From NCBI GenBank assembly GCA_965224285.1, contig OZ245043.1, positions 2,232,001 through 2,296,000 on the forward strand: a DNA stretch of 64,000 nt, in the 5' to 3' direction. The notes under the pieces were generated by a model, which was not told the DNA's origin, searched no databases, and saw nothing but the letters and a program-made list of their open reading frames with translations. This DNA is from JAJCYK01 sp965224285. GTDB taxonomy: Bacteria > Bacteroidota > Bacteroidia > Cytophagales > Cyclobacteriaceae. The position numbers and the translations under genes were made by a program. Shown one piece after another: positions 35,079 to 43,404 of the stretch (its first letter is position 1; each line of letters starts with the position of its first letter).

Positions 35079-36285
35079 CTTTTGTATTCTGATATAGATA
35101 TGAGAATCCCTGAAAGATTTCCTTTAGGTGTTTTGAGACCAGTGCGGGCTTGGTAAATAAATCCAGATGACGGCCCAAAAAAAGCTGCAAACGAGGTGGG
35201 TGATTGAGCAACAAGTCCTCAGTAAGATGTCTGATCTTGTGGCTTGGAAGTAATTCGATAAATCCTGCAGCTAATGCGGTTGGTATAAGCATCCCGGAAC
35301 CATGTACCCCAACTATCATTTGACTTTGTGCATATAAGCTGCACCACCGCAATTCTGTAGTTTCATCAGGATCAGAACAGCGATAATCCTCTATCAAACG
35401 AAATCTCCCTCTGGTACCCAAACCTGTAACCTGAAATTTCACCTCTGGAATAGCTGCCCGCACCTGAGCAGCTACATTTTCCATGCTATTTAGCTGCCGG
35501 TAACAAAACCAGCGCTTTAGAAAATTCCAGCCGAATTTTACGGTAGCCCGATGGACCAACTCCTCCAATTTTGACCGCAACCAAAAACGATCCTCTCGCC
35601 AAATAAATGTGACTCTAAGAGGTTTAGTAAGAAATTCCTCCAGATTAAATGGGGGGTGCCTAAAGAAATCTGCCATGGGAATATCCCCATGATGGCGATG
35701 GGTTTTTAGCGGCAATAACCGTAAGCTTTTAATGGGGACAGTTTGAATAAAGTGATGCAGGCCGTCCAGTCGATAATGCAGTTTATTTAAGGGTACTTCC
35801 ACCTCCCATACCTCCGACACATATTGGGGCACCATCCAGGAGCATTGCTTAGGGATCAATACTATTATATCACCCCTGGAAGCCTGGTCCCGATAGTCAA
35901 CCAAATTGAATAATTTCCAAATGATATGACCAAAACAGGGGTCAAGGCAGTTGAGCAGCAAGCCCTCGGATGTTTGACGGTTTACTGCACGCTCAACCCT
36001 AACCGGGTATTTTAACCCAGAGCGGATGGTTTTTAATAAAGGTTTAGCAAACCATACGTCCCCAATTGGGGAATAACTGGTTTTGCCATTAGCAGCTAAG
36101 GCGACCGGAAACTGAGCCCCATGTCCTATGGGCCAGGTATGATAATAGGCTATACCACAATGTTTGCACTCCCCCTCTCCCATTACCTGCCACCCATAAA
36201 ACTCAAAATGGGGGAAACCCTGGTTATAGCCCTGACAATTAGGGCAGGTGCTGGTTGGTGGTTGCAATGGTTTTATGGCCAACAT
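35062..36285 (-). CDS. GT61/DUF563-like glycosyltransferase with N-terminal zinc ribbon
   Basis: 407 residues. A treble-clef or ribbon-like site with Cys14/Cys17 (TCPNCQGY) and Cys40/Cys43 (ECKHCGIAYY) is followed by a long transferase domain. Its C-terminal half contains SQMIVGVHGSGMLIPTALAA and FIELLPSHKIRHLTED, the DUF563/GT61 signature. RVTFIWREDRFWLRSKL is also consistent. Donor and acceptor unknown. The zinc ribbon resembles the N-terminus of methyltransferases and sugar-modifying enzymes of O-antigen clusters and is unusual for GT61. It overlaps GT2 and lies 13 nt after the fucosyltransferase-like gene. Confidence 0.75.
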   Translation of the reverse strand: MLAIKPLQPPTSTCPNCQGYNQGFPHFEFYGWQVMGEGECKHCGIAYYHTWPIGHGAQFPVALAANGKTSYSPIGDVWFAKPLLKTIRSGLKYPVRVERAVNRQTSEGLLLNCLDPCFGHIIWKLFNLVDYRDQASRGDIIVLIPKQCSWMVPQYVSEVWEVEVPLNKLHYRLDGLHHFIQTVPIKSLRLLPLKTHRHHGDIPMADFFRHPPFNLEEFLTKPLRVTFIWREDRFWLRSKLEELVHRATVKFGWNFLKRWFCYRQLNSMENVAAQVRAAIPEVKFQVTGLGTRGRFRLIEDYRCSDPDETTELRWCSLYAQSQMIVGVHGSGMLIPTALAAGFIELLPSHKIRHLTEDLLLNHPPRLQLFLGRHLDLFTKPALVSKHLKEIFQGFSYLYQNTKDGEKI

Positions 36286-36298
36286 TACTACAAGTTAT

Positions 36299-37207
36299 CT
36301 ACATTTTACGAATCCCCCAGCGATCAAGTAAGTAAACCAACAGAGTATGATACCGCGAAACTCGGCTGGATGGATTTTCCAATAATATATAATCCAAACC
36401 AGGGCTCAACAAATATGCGGCATAGCTGACATTACTATGTACCAAAATGGCCCTTGCACAGCGGCTCAGTGCATATGCATCCGCCAAAACTTCCAGGCCT
36501 AGATGATAACGTTTGTTTTCCTCCAAATTGGTGTGAACCGCTATTGAATTAATAGAGCGGGTAGCTTTTTGATACTGCACCTGGTCCCCATAACGGTCGA
36601 TCAACCGTACCAGGCTATCCTGTTGGTCAGTACTGACGAAGAGTTTTTGGTAGTTTGGAAGTAGCTTGTCCAGGATATTAAAATAGCGGTCCATGGGAAT
36701 CGGTGGTACCTCGTTTGAATGATCGGTACCCCGGATATGAACGCCGAGAGTCTGGTATTTTCCAAAGGAAGAGGTAAGCTTATCAATGTACCGATTTACG
36801 GATGGCTGTAACTTCAAGTTTCTCACTGTGGTCTCCCAGACAACCTTGGCGTGCTTTCGATGCCAAATCCTTAACGGGTAATCTTCTACCAATATGCTGG
36901 GAACAACAGTTCCTGTGGTACTCAGCTGATCTTGTTGATAATAGTAATTCCAAAAGTTCTTTTCTCCCACAAAGGCTGCGGCATCGGTGTATAAATATGG
37001 CCTGTCACCGAAGTTTACCTCTGCCGGAACTCCCAGCCTGGCACTGAAATAACTGCCGTAGACTGCCTGGATCCATAAACTAAAAAATCCCCTGCGGCAC
37101 GTGGGTCCATATTTGGCACAATCACACTGCTGGTGACAACTGATGGAGTATACCGCATTGGATCGACGGAAATCAGCCAGTCGCTGTTTTGATATCCGGG
37201 TTCGCAT
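36299..37207 (-). CDS. fucosyltransferase-fold glycosyltransferase (GT11/GT23-like)
   Basis: 302 residues. The key motif is LGVHIRGTDHSNE (155-167), with the HxRG-TD arrangement of alpha-1,2 and alpha-1,6 fucosyltransferases and NodZ, where the Arg binds GDP-fucose. A second conserved site, KLFVSTDQQDSLVRL, and a third, VLADAYALSRCARAILVHSNVS, also fit. The N-terminus is Cys-rich (CHQQCDCAKYGPTC, 24-37). Probably transfers a deoxyhexose to a surface glycan; donor not provable from sequence. It lies between the FemAB-like and GT61-like genes. Confidence 0.75.
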   Translation of the reverse strand: MRTRISKQRLADFRRSNAVYSISCHQQCDCAKYGPTCRRGFFSLWIQAVYGSYFSARLGVPAEVNFGDRPYLYTDAAAFVGEKNFWNYYYQQDQLSTTGTVVPSILVEDYPLRIWHRKHAKVVWETTVRNLKLQPSVNRYIDKLTSSFGKYQTLGVHIRGTDHSNEVPPIPMDRYFNILDKLLPNYQKLFVSTDQQDSLVRLIDRYGDQVQYQKATRSINSIAVHTNLEENKRYHLGLEVLADAYALSRCARAILVHSNVSYAAYLLSPGLDYILLENPSSRVSRYHTLLVYLLDRWGIRKM

Positions 37208-37256
37208 CAGGGCTTACGGTGATCTCATGGATTTAGGAGCTATTTGATGCAAGGCA

Positions 37257-38189
37257 TTATAGCACTTTTTGGCAAAAATATTGGTGGGAAAGCTGGCCTC
37301 CCATGCGGAATTTGAATTGTGCCAGACTATGCTTCATGTCCCCTGCAACCTGGGAGTTTCCCAAATCGATATACTGTATTCCGTATCTTTGGGCCTGGTG
37401 GTAGAGGGCATTGATCAAAAATACCATGGGGCTATGCTGCTGGTATTGAAGCTTGCTGGCCGGATAAAAATTATACCAAATATTCTTCTTTACCTTCACC
37501 AAAATTGTAGCCGCTACCATTTCCTTATCACAATAAACCGCAGCCAATAGAAATCCATCAGGCGCATGGCTGACAATTTTTTTAAAAGTTGGCAGGTCCA
37601 ATGACAGGTGACGATTTCTGCTACTTCGGCATTCTGAAATGAAGCGATAAATTTCTTCAAATCTGAGCAAGGATATCCATCTGAAAATAAATCCACTACA
37701 TTTCTTCAGCCTCCGTCTTTCCATAGGGTGCATTTTCATCAGGTAAGACTGATGATTTACGGTTACATAATGACTAACAATCTGAGATATCAGATATCCA
37801 TTGTCTTTCAGCAAATTCAACCATTCCGTTGATTGATATATTACGGTTGGATGCCGGAACTGCACCTGGGTCATACCAGCCAATATCATATGTTGTTCCA
37901 TGAAACTTAAAAACTCCTGTCCTAGTTGCGGCTCCAAATGTTGACCGTGGTAGGAACCGAAAGGAGCGTATTGCTGACTACAGGCGACCTGACCATTAAA
38001 ATGAAAGATCGCACAACCTATTATGGCATTTGCCTCCTCGTCCTTCACCCAGAATATCACATCCGGCAGCCGCTGCTGCCCGTGTTGATAATCGGACTGG
38101 AAGTAAACCGGAAGTTCAAAGGCCATTTTAGCATTTTCGGGTAAGGTTTTTGCCCGGTGAAAGGTCTTTTCAATGGTTCTGGAATACAT
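37257..38189 (-). CDS. FemAB-like GNAT acyltransferase
   Basis: 310 residues. The second half has the GNAT/FemAB features: FLLAAVYCDKEMVAATILVK, WYNFYPASKLQYQQHSPMVF and YIDLGNSQVAGDMKHSLAQFK, the last a typical FemAB ending (D-x-G-x3-K-x-F-K-type). Such proteins acylate sugars or add amino acids in cell wall and glycan pathways. Here the context suggests acylating a polysaccharide sugar. It overlaps the cupin gene by 20 nt, so translation is coupled. Confidence 0.75.
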   Translation of the reverse strand: MYSRTIEKTFHRAKTLPENAKMAFELPVYFQSDYQHGQQRLPDVIFWVKDEEANAIIGCAIFHFNGQVACSQQYAPFGSYHGQHLEPQLGQEFLSFMEQHMILAGMTQVQFRHPTVIYQSTEWLNLLKDNGYLISQIVSHYVTVNHQSYLMKMHPMERRRLKKCSGFIFRWISLLRFEEIYRFISECRSSRNRHLSLDLPTFKKIVSHAPDGFLLAAVYCDKEMVAATILVKVKKNIWYNFYPASKLQYQQHSPMVFLINALYHQAQRYGIQYIDLGNSQVAGDMKHSLAQFKFRMGGQLSHQYFCQKVL

Positions 38190-38592
38190 TCTTCAGTCGC
38201 TGAAACAATTGATAGTCCCTGATATAGTCTTCTTCATTATAGCAGTCCGATGCCAGGCAAAATGCCCGGGCTTGGTCTTCAAACCGGTAAATACCCCAAT
38301 GCAGTGGGGGCAAAAACAATCCCTGCCCGGGAGAATCCAGCTCAAAATGATAAAAATTAGAACTGAGATCCTCCAGCATGACTTTCACTGAACCATAGGT
38401 ACATACCAGGATTTGTTCAGATTGGTAATGCGCATGTCCCCCACGGTGCGTGTGATCAGGCACCTGAGAAAGCCAGAAAATACGCTTCACTCTAAAGGGC
38501 AGGGCGGGATCTTCTAACACATTAACGGTACCTCTGTGGTCACCATGCTTTTGTATGGTTATCAGCACAGGTTTTTTATGAACAGTCATCAA
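38170..38592 (-). CDS. FdtA/QdtA-like cupin sugar 3,4-ketoisomerase
   Basis: 140-residue cupin of the dTDP-4-oxo-6-deoxyglucose 3,4-ketoisomerase (WxcM C-terminal) group: LPFRVKRIFWLSQVPD, then the metal-like motif HTHRGGHAHYQSEQILVCTY and FLPPLHWGIYRFE. These enzymes start the route to dTDP-Fuc3NAc or Qui3NAc. The usual partner aminotransferase is not in this window, so it may act with unlinked genes or have lost that role. First gene of the minus-strand glycan cluster. Confidence 0.85.
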   Translation of the reverse strand: MMTVHKKPVLITIQKHGDHRGTVNVLEDPALPFRVKRIFWLSQVPDHTHRGGHAHYQSEQILVCTYGSVKVMLEDLSSNFYHFELDSPGQGLFLPPLHWGIYRFEDQARAFCLASDCYNEEDYIRDYQLFQRLKNVFQNH

Positions 38593-38652
38593 TTATCTAA
38601 TATAAAACTATCACGTCACAATTTGAGATTATAATACTAATTTACCCCTGAA

Positions 38653-39540
38653 ATGGGATACTTAGTATTAAGCATTTTGATGAATGTGCTTATCTTCACC
38701 GCATTCAGGAGTTTCACCAAATTTCAGGTTGCCCTTTTGCCCGCAGTGGTAATCAACTACGTAGTATGCAGCTTCATTGGCCTGGCGGTATTCCATGAAA
38801 CTGTGATCCCGGATAGTTTTGAGGCTTGGAACCTTTTCGCTGTTACCTTAGGCATAATATTTATTTCTACTTTTTACCTTCTGGGTTTAACTACCCAATA
38901 TTTTGGGATCACTATAGCTACTGTTTCATCTAAGATGTCATTAATAATACCAGTGATTTTCGGGCTGTTCATATTTGAAACCGCCGCTCACGAGTTTGAT
39001 GGATGGAATTATGCCGGGGTGCTTTTAGCTTTGGTGGCAGTAGCGCTTACTTCCTTAAAGCCTGCTGGGCCTGTGGAACAAATTCCACAGCCACGTAGCT
39101 ATTGGATATTTCCTCTGGCACTATTCTGTTTAGCTGGCATACTAGATACCACTTTGAATTATGTTAATTTTAGTTACCTTGACCAAACCACGGAAGTATC
39201 TTTCATAGTCGGAATTTTTGTCACGGCAGCCTTGATTGGAGTGGTAATTCTGATCTTACGAGGGCAGCCGGTTTCTAACAAGAGCCTTTGGGGGGGTATT
39301 CTGTTAGGAATTCCCAATTTTTTCTCAATGTTCTTTATACTTAAGGCTTTGACGGCCTTCAATCATGATGGAGCGGTGTTGTTTCCCCTTTTCAATATGG
39401 GTATTATCTTAGGATCAGCAGGAGTGGCGGTAACTATTTTTAGGGAGAGATTGTTAACAATTAACAAATTAGGCATCATATTGGCAGTATTGTCCGTAAT
39501 AATGTTATCCTATCAGGAATTGCGATTGTGGATTCTTTGA
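38653..39540 (+). CDS. EamA/DMT family transporter
   Basis: 295-residue inner-membrane protein with ten predicted helices in two EamA repeats. Typical features are GLTTQYFGITIATVSSKMSL (first repeat, with the Gly/Ser-rich helix) and KALTAFNHDGAVLFPLFNMG (second). Substrate unknown; members export metabolites or amino acids. The next gene follows 10 nt downstream, but it encodes a periplasmic protein, so the pair is probably incidental. Divergent from the glycan cluster. Confidence 0.9.
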   Translation: MGYLVLSILMNVLIFTAFRSFTKFQVALLPAVVINYVVCSFIGLAVFHETVIPDSFEAWNLFAVTLGIIFISTFYLLGLTTQYFGITIATVSSKMSLIIPVIFGLFIFETAAHEFDGWNYAGVLLALVAVALTSLKPAGPVEQIPQPRSYWIFPLALFCLAGILDTTLNYVNFSYLDQTTEVSFIVGIFVTAALIGVVILILRGQPVSNKSLWGGILLGIPNFFSMFFILKALTAFNHDGAVLFPLFNMGIILGSAGVAVTIFRERLLTINKLGIILAVLSVIMLSYQELRLWIL

Positions 39541-39550
39541 CCTTCTCAAC

Positions 39551-40663
39551 ATGAAAATAATATATACCGCCTTTTTCATTTTAATAAACACCCTGAGCAT
39601 TGGTTTAAATGCCCAGAATAGCGCCAGTGTATATCTGGATGAAGTCAAAAAGGGTATAGAGCACATATACAATCAGGAATTTACCAGCGCCGAACAGGTG
39701 ATTGATCGATTGGACCGTCGTTTACAGGGTAGCGCCATACCAGATCTTATGAGGGCTTTAAACCTCTACTGGAGGCATTATCCGTTATATCTCAAAGAAG
39801 AAAAACTAGAGCAATTTCAGCAATATTTGGACAAATCTTACCAGAGGTCTCTCAAAGTATTGGAAAGCGATCCCGGAAATCCGGAGGCTACCTTTCTGGC
39901 CATGGCCTCCCAGGGCTTGCTGGCAGAAAGTTATTCAGAATCGGGAAAAAGCCTAAAAGCCGTAGGCGCCGCCAAGCGTGCATATAACTATATCAAGACC
40001 GGCTCAAATAAACTGGATCAGTATAAGGAGTTTTACTTGTCTACGGGTCTTTACAATTACTATAGGGAATACTATCCTGAAACCTACCCGATTTACAAAC
40101 CCTTTATGTCATTCTTTATGAAGGGAGATAAGCAGTTGGGCATTAAGCAACTAGAGGTTGCCGCCAAGCAAGCCTCAATCACCCATGTAATCGCAAAATA
40201 TTATTTAAGTTATATTTATATGCGATATGAATATATTCCGGCCAAGGCGCTTCGTCAGGGAAAAGACCTGCATAGCTCCTATCCCAGGAACCCATTGTTT
40301 TCTGCCATATATCTGGAAAGTCTCATCATAAATGATCGATTTAAGGAAGCCCAACCTATAGCCGCAAAATTGCAGCAGCATTCCAGTCCATACCTAAGAA
40401 TCTATGGGGACCTATTTATGGCGGTGGTTGAAGAAAAATACCACCAGAACTACCAGAAAGCAGAACAGCTGTATCGCCTGGCTTTGCAACTAGACGATGA
40501 ACACGATATGGAGCGGGATCATTTACAAGCATTTGCCTATATGGGTTTGGGCAGGATATATGAGAAAAAGCAAGATCCTGAGGCCAGAAAATACTTTAAA
40601 GAGGCTCTAGATCAGGCTTATACCAAAGCCATGAAAGACGAAGCAAAAACTCATCTCAATTAG
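39551..40663 (+). CDS. secreted TPR-like protein, first of tandem pair
   Basis: 370 residues with a signal peptide (MKIIYTAFFILINTLSIGLNAQ). No known domain besides TPR-like helices (DEDD-rich KAEQLYRLALQLDDEHDMER and AFAYMGLGRIYEKK near the C-terminus). Shares long stretches with the next gene: SGKSLKAVGAAKRAYNYIKTG, and LSTGLYNYYREYYPETYPIY, and MKGDKQLGIKQLEVAAKQA. Function unknown; a periplasmic or outer-membrane scaffold is likely. Lies 10 nt after the transporter. Confidence 0.85.
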   Translation: MKIIYTAFFILINTLSIGLNAQNSASVYLDEVKKGIEHIYNQEFTSAEQVIDRLDRRLQGSAIPDLMRALNLYWRHYPLYLKEEKLEQFQQYLDKSYQRSLKVLESDPGNPEATFLAMASQGLLAESYSESGKSLKAVGAAKRAYNYIKTGSNKLDQYKEFYLSTGLYNYYREYYPETYPIYKPFMSFFMKGDKQLGIKQLEVAAKQASITHVIAKYYLSYIYMRYEYIPAKALRQGKDLHSSYPRNPLFSAIYLESLIINDRFKEAQPIAAKLQQHSSPYLRIYGDLFMAVVEEKYHQNYQKAEQLYRLALQLDDEHDMERDHLQAFAYMGLGRIYEKKQDPEARKYFKEALDQAYTKAMKDEAKTHLN

Positions 40664-40687
40664 CATTAACATCCGGTAGCGGGGATA

Positions 40688-41815
40688 ATGAGTAAAATAA
40701 ATGTACTGATTTGGGGATTTTTGCTCCTGGGGGCTAATTCCAGTGCCCAGCAACACTTATTGCAACACCAGCAAGCGCTGGCCGAAGTGAAAAAGGGACT
40801 TTACCACATATACAACAGTGATTCGCAAAAAGCCTCCGGGGTTATAACCCAGGTGGAGCGATTGATGCCCCAGCATCCGGTAGGTCCGATGATGAGAGCC
40901 CTCAATGTTAATTGGAGCGCTAATCCCTTAGAAAGTAGCAGCGCTCAATTCAAGCAACTGATGGGGTTTTTGCAGATCTCCCTGGATCGTACGGAAAATT
41001 TATTACAGTCCGATCCCAATCATATGGAAGGGATATTCTTTGCTATGGCCATCAATAGTTGGCTGGCACAATTTTACGATGAGGATGGATCCACATTAAA
41101 AGCACTCGGAGCGGCGAAACGCGCTTATCATTATATGAAGCTGGGCTTTGAAATGATGGAAGAAAGTCCTGAATTCTACTTTTCCACCGGATTATATAAC
41201 TACTACCGGGTACAATACCCGGAATCGAACCCGGTTTATAAACCATTTATGTGGTTTTTTCGCAGTGGTGATAAGCAACTTGGCCTCCAGCAGCTGGAGC
41301 ACGCCAGTAAGAATGCCACCTTCACTAAGGCAGAAGCAGCTATGTATCTGGCCCATTTAAATTTGCGATACGAGCAGAAACCGGAACTGGCCGTAAGCTA
41401 CAGTAAAAAGCTGGTGGATCAATACCCTAATAATGTATTCTTTAAAATTAACCACGCTGAAGCCCTGTTGGCTGCTGATAAATACCGTGATGCTTTACCG
41501 ATAATAAAAGCATTAATTACTGAAGAAAAACCCTTCTATCGCATGTCGGGACAGATATTCTATGGGATTTATTTAGAGAAAAACCAACAAAATTTTACCC
41601 TAGCTGATTATTGGTACCGTCAAGCACTTGATACGGGAAAGGGTCTGGGACGGCGAGCCGATAATAAAAAAAGCCTGGCTCATGCAGGCATTGCACGGCT
41701 GGCGCATCAATCCGGCCAAACCGCTGCTGCTAAAGATCATTATCGACAAGCTCTTAAACTGGCACAGTATGACAGTGTAAAAGATCAGGCAAAAGCCTAT
41801 CTTAAAAATCATTAA
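40688..41815 (+). CDS. secreted TPR-like protein, second of tandem pair
   Basis: 375 residues, signal peptide ending SSAQQ. It is a paralogue of the preceding gene over the whole length: DGSTLKALGAAKRAYHYMK, FYFSTGLYNYYRVQYPES, FFRSGDKQLGLQQLEHASK, and a TPR-like C-terminus (AGIARLAHQSGQTAAAKDHY). The shared 'DKQLG-x2-QLE' and 'YPE-x2-P-x-YKPFM' motifs indicate tandem duplication. Its TAA shares one base with the ATG of yigZ (TAATG). Function unknown. Confidence 0.85.
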   Translation: MSKINVLIWGFLLLGANSSAQQHLLQHQQALAEVKKGLYHIYNSDSQKASGVITQVERLMPQHPVGPMMRALNVNWSANPLESSSAQFKQLMGFLQISLDRTENLLQSDPNHMEGIFFAMAINSWLAQFYDEDGSTLKALGAAKRAYHYMKLGFEMMEESPEFYFSTGLYNYYRVQYPESNPVYKPFMWFFRSGDKQLGLQQLEHASKNATFTKAEAAMYLAHLNLRYEQKPELAVSYSKKLVDQYPNNVFFKINHAEALLAADKYRDALPIIKALITEEKPFYRMSGQIFYGIYLEKNQQNFTLADYWYRQALDTGKGLGRRADNKKSLAHAGIARLAHQSGQTAAAKDHYRQALKLAQYDSVKDQAKAYLKNH

Positions 41816-42426
41816 TGAATTACCACTACCGCACTTTGCAACGAGCTTCTGAAGGCATCTATCAGGAAAAGGGTAGCAAGTTTCTGGCTTATGCCTACCC
41901 AGTTGATAACATGGAGGAAATTCGTCAACGGCTGAGCCAGATAAGGTGCGATCACCCAGCGGCCCATCATAGATGTTATGCCTATATTATGGGATGTGAC
42001 CCCATGGAAAGCCGCTCATTTGACGACGGGGAGCCCAGACATAGCGCTGGGGACCCGATCTTAAGACAAATCCAGTCGTTTGAACTTACCAATACCATGG
42101 TTTTAGTGGTACGTTATTTTGGCGGTAAAAAGCTGGGATTTGGGGGGTTGGTTAATGCTTACAAAAAAGCTGCCAGGAAATCGCTGTCAGAAGCTGTAAT
42201 TATCAAAAAACACCGCACTGAGCATTGGTCCATATTTTGCGATTATCAGCAGCTGGGTGCAGTTTTAAGAATAGTAGAACACCTTAATATTCCATTAGTA
42301 AACCAGCAAATGAATGATAGCTGCTGCCTGAAATTAAATGTAAGGCTGAAAGATAAGTATAAGGTAATGGCTCAATTACAGGCCATTCAGGGCATAGTAG
42401 TAGAAGAGCTTAACATTGGGAACTAA
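41815..42426 (+). CDS. yigZ: YigZ/IMPACT family protein
   Basis: 203-residue cytosolic protein of the UPF0029/Impact family: GSKFLAYAYPVDNMEEI, HPAAHHRCYAYIMG, SFDDGEPRHSAGDPILRQI and VVRYFGGKKLGFGGLVNAY, which is the family signature. The C-terminal DUF1949 domain (about 130-203) is also present. Eukaryotic IMPACT regulates translation; the bacterial role is unclear. It starts on the last base of the preceding stop. Confidence 0.93.
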   Translation: MNYHYRTLQRASEGIYQEKGSKFLAYAYPVDNMEEIRQRLSQIRCDHPAAHHRCYAYIMGCDPMESRSFDDGEPRHSAGDPILRQIQSFELTNTMVLVVRYFGGKKLGFGGLVNAYKKAARKSLSEAVIIKKHRTEHWSIFCDYQQLGAVLRIVEHLNIPLVNQQMNDSCCLKLNVRLKDKYKVMAQLQAIQGIVVEELNIGN

Positions 42427-42709
42427 AATATACAGGAAGGCATTGCACTAAAGTGATATCTAACAAAGGAATACCAACACTCCTGGATTAATTGCCCCAC
42501 AGTCAGGACGCAGAAAATTAACGTCAGTTTTTGGCAAACCTAAAAATAGGGAAACTGGTATTGGGATAATTTGTACTAAAATCTCTGCAGCTGAAAAACA
42601 GAACTGATCCTAAAATTTATTTGAAAATAGCGGCAATCATTAAACTGTAGGGAAACCTTAGATAGGTGTTGTAACGTATAAAACATAAACTACTAACTAA
42701 TATTTAACC

Positions 42710-43069
42710 ATGAGCTATCTCGATCACGCCAAAGACTTATATGAAATGATTTACCAAGGTCAGATACTGCAGGCCTTCGAAAAATATTATCATGATGACA
42801 TCGTAATGACCGAAGCCACCGGAGAGTCCTGGTCAGGAAAAGAAGCTAACAGAAAACGGGAAGAACAGTTTGTGGGATCAGTAAAGGAGATACACGGTGG
42901 CGGTGTCGAGGCCATTACCGCAAATGAAGATCAAAACACTACTATGGTGGAGTCCTGGTTGGATGTTACTTTTCAGGATGACAACCGAGTAAAGCTCGAG
43001 CAGGTGGCAGTCCAAAAGTGGCAGGATGATCGTATCATTAATGAGCGGTTTTATTACAACCCCGGATAA
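42710..43069 (+). CDS. SnoaL-like/NTF2-fold protein
   Basis: 119-residue cytosolic protein with the cone-shaped NTF2/SnoaL fold: AKDLYEMIYQGQILQAFEKY then YHDDIVMTEATGESWSGKEA and a C-terminal VQKWQDDRIINERFYYNPG. Such proteins are small-molecule binders or isomerases; no substrate can be named. The upstream gap (42427-42709) has one TAATTTG box (42567-42573) 136 nt before the start and nothing else recognisable. Confidence 0.78.
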   Translation: MSYLDHAKDLYEMIYQGQILQAFEKYYHDDIVMTEATGESWSGKEANRKREEQFVGSVKEIHGGGVEAITANEDQNTTMVESWLDVTFQDDNRVKLEQVAVQKWQDDRIINERFYYNPG

Positions 43070-43203
43070 TAATTCGTACTCTTAATATATTCTTAAGGGA
43101 CATAAGTACCAGCATACTAGCCTGCATCACACCCCTTTTCAGGTGTATTATTGATAATTATCCTAAATGCTTTCAGTGGACAGCGATTATTTTAATAATT
43201 TAA

Positions 43204-43211
43204 TACTTTTG
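43204..43211 (+). promoter_or_regulatory. -7 promoter box for the TPR protein at 43237
   Basis: TACTTTTG matches TAnnTTTG exactly. It lies 25 nt before the ATG at 43237, the same distance as in front of engB. It supports 43237 as the original start of the frameshifted gene. Confidence 0.5.
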
Positions 43212-43236
43212 GGCTTTGGGGGGATTATCATAATAA

Positions 43237-43404
43237 ATGAAAAATCTACTTATCATACTTTGTCTGCTACCTGCATTAATTCTGGCCCAAGGTAACTCGT
43301 CTACCAATTGTTTTACAGGAATCAGTGGCAGGGACTTGGTACGGGATCTATCAGACAAACTCAGGGGAGGCATATCAAATGTCCATGGAATTGGTACAAG
43401 ATAG
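43237..43404 (+). pseudogene. signal peptide fragment, frame-shifted from the TPR gene
   Basis: An ATG at 43237 opens a 55-codon frame whose first 18 residues are a clear signal peptide (MKNLLIILCLLPALILAQ). It ends at TAG (43402-43404). The downstream frame of the TPR gene lacks any signal peptide but starts with a globular WYGIYQTN domain. Removing one T from the TTTT run at 43311-43314 joins them as ...TNCLQESVAGTWYG. The two therefore look like one gene interrupted by a single-base insertion, either a genuine mutation or an assembly error. Confidence 0.6.
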
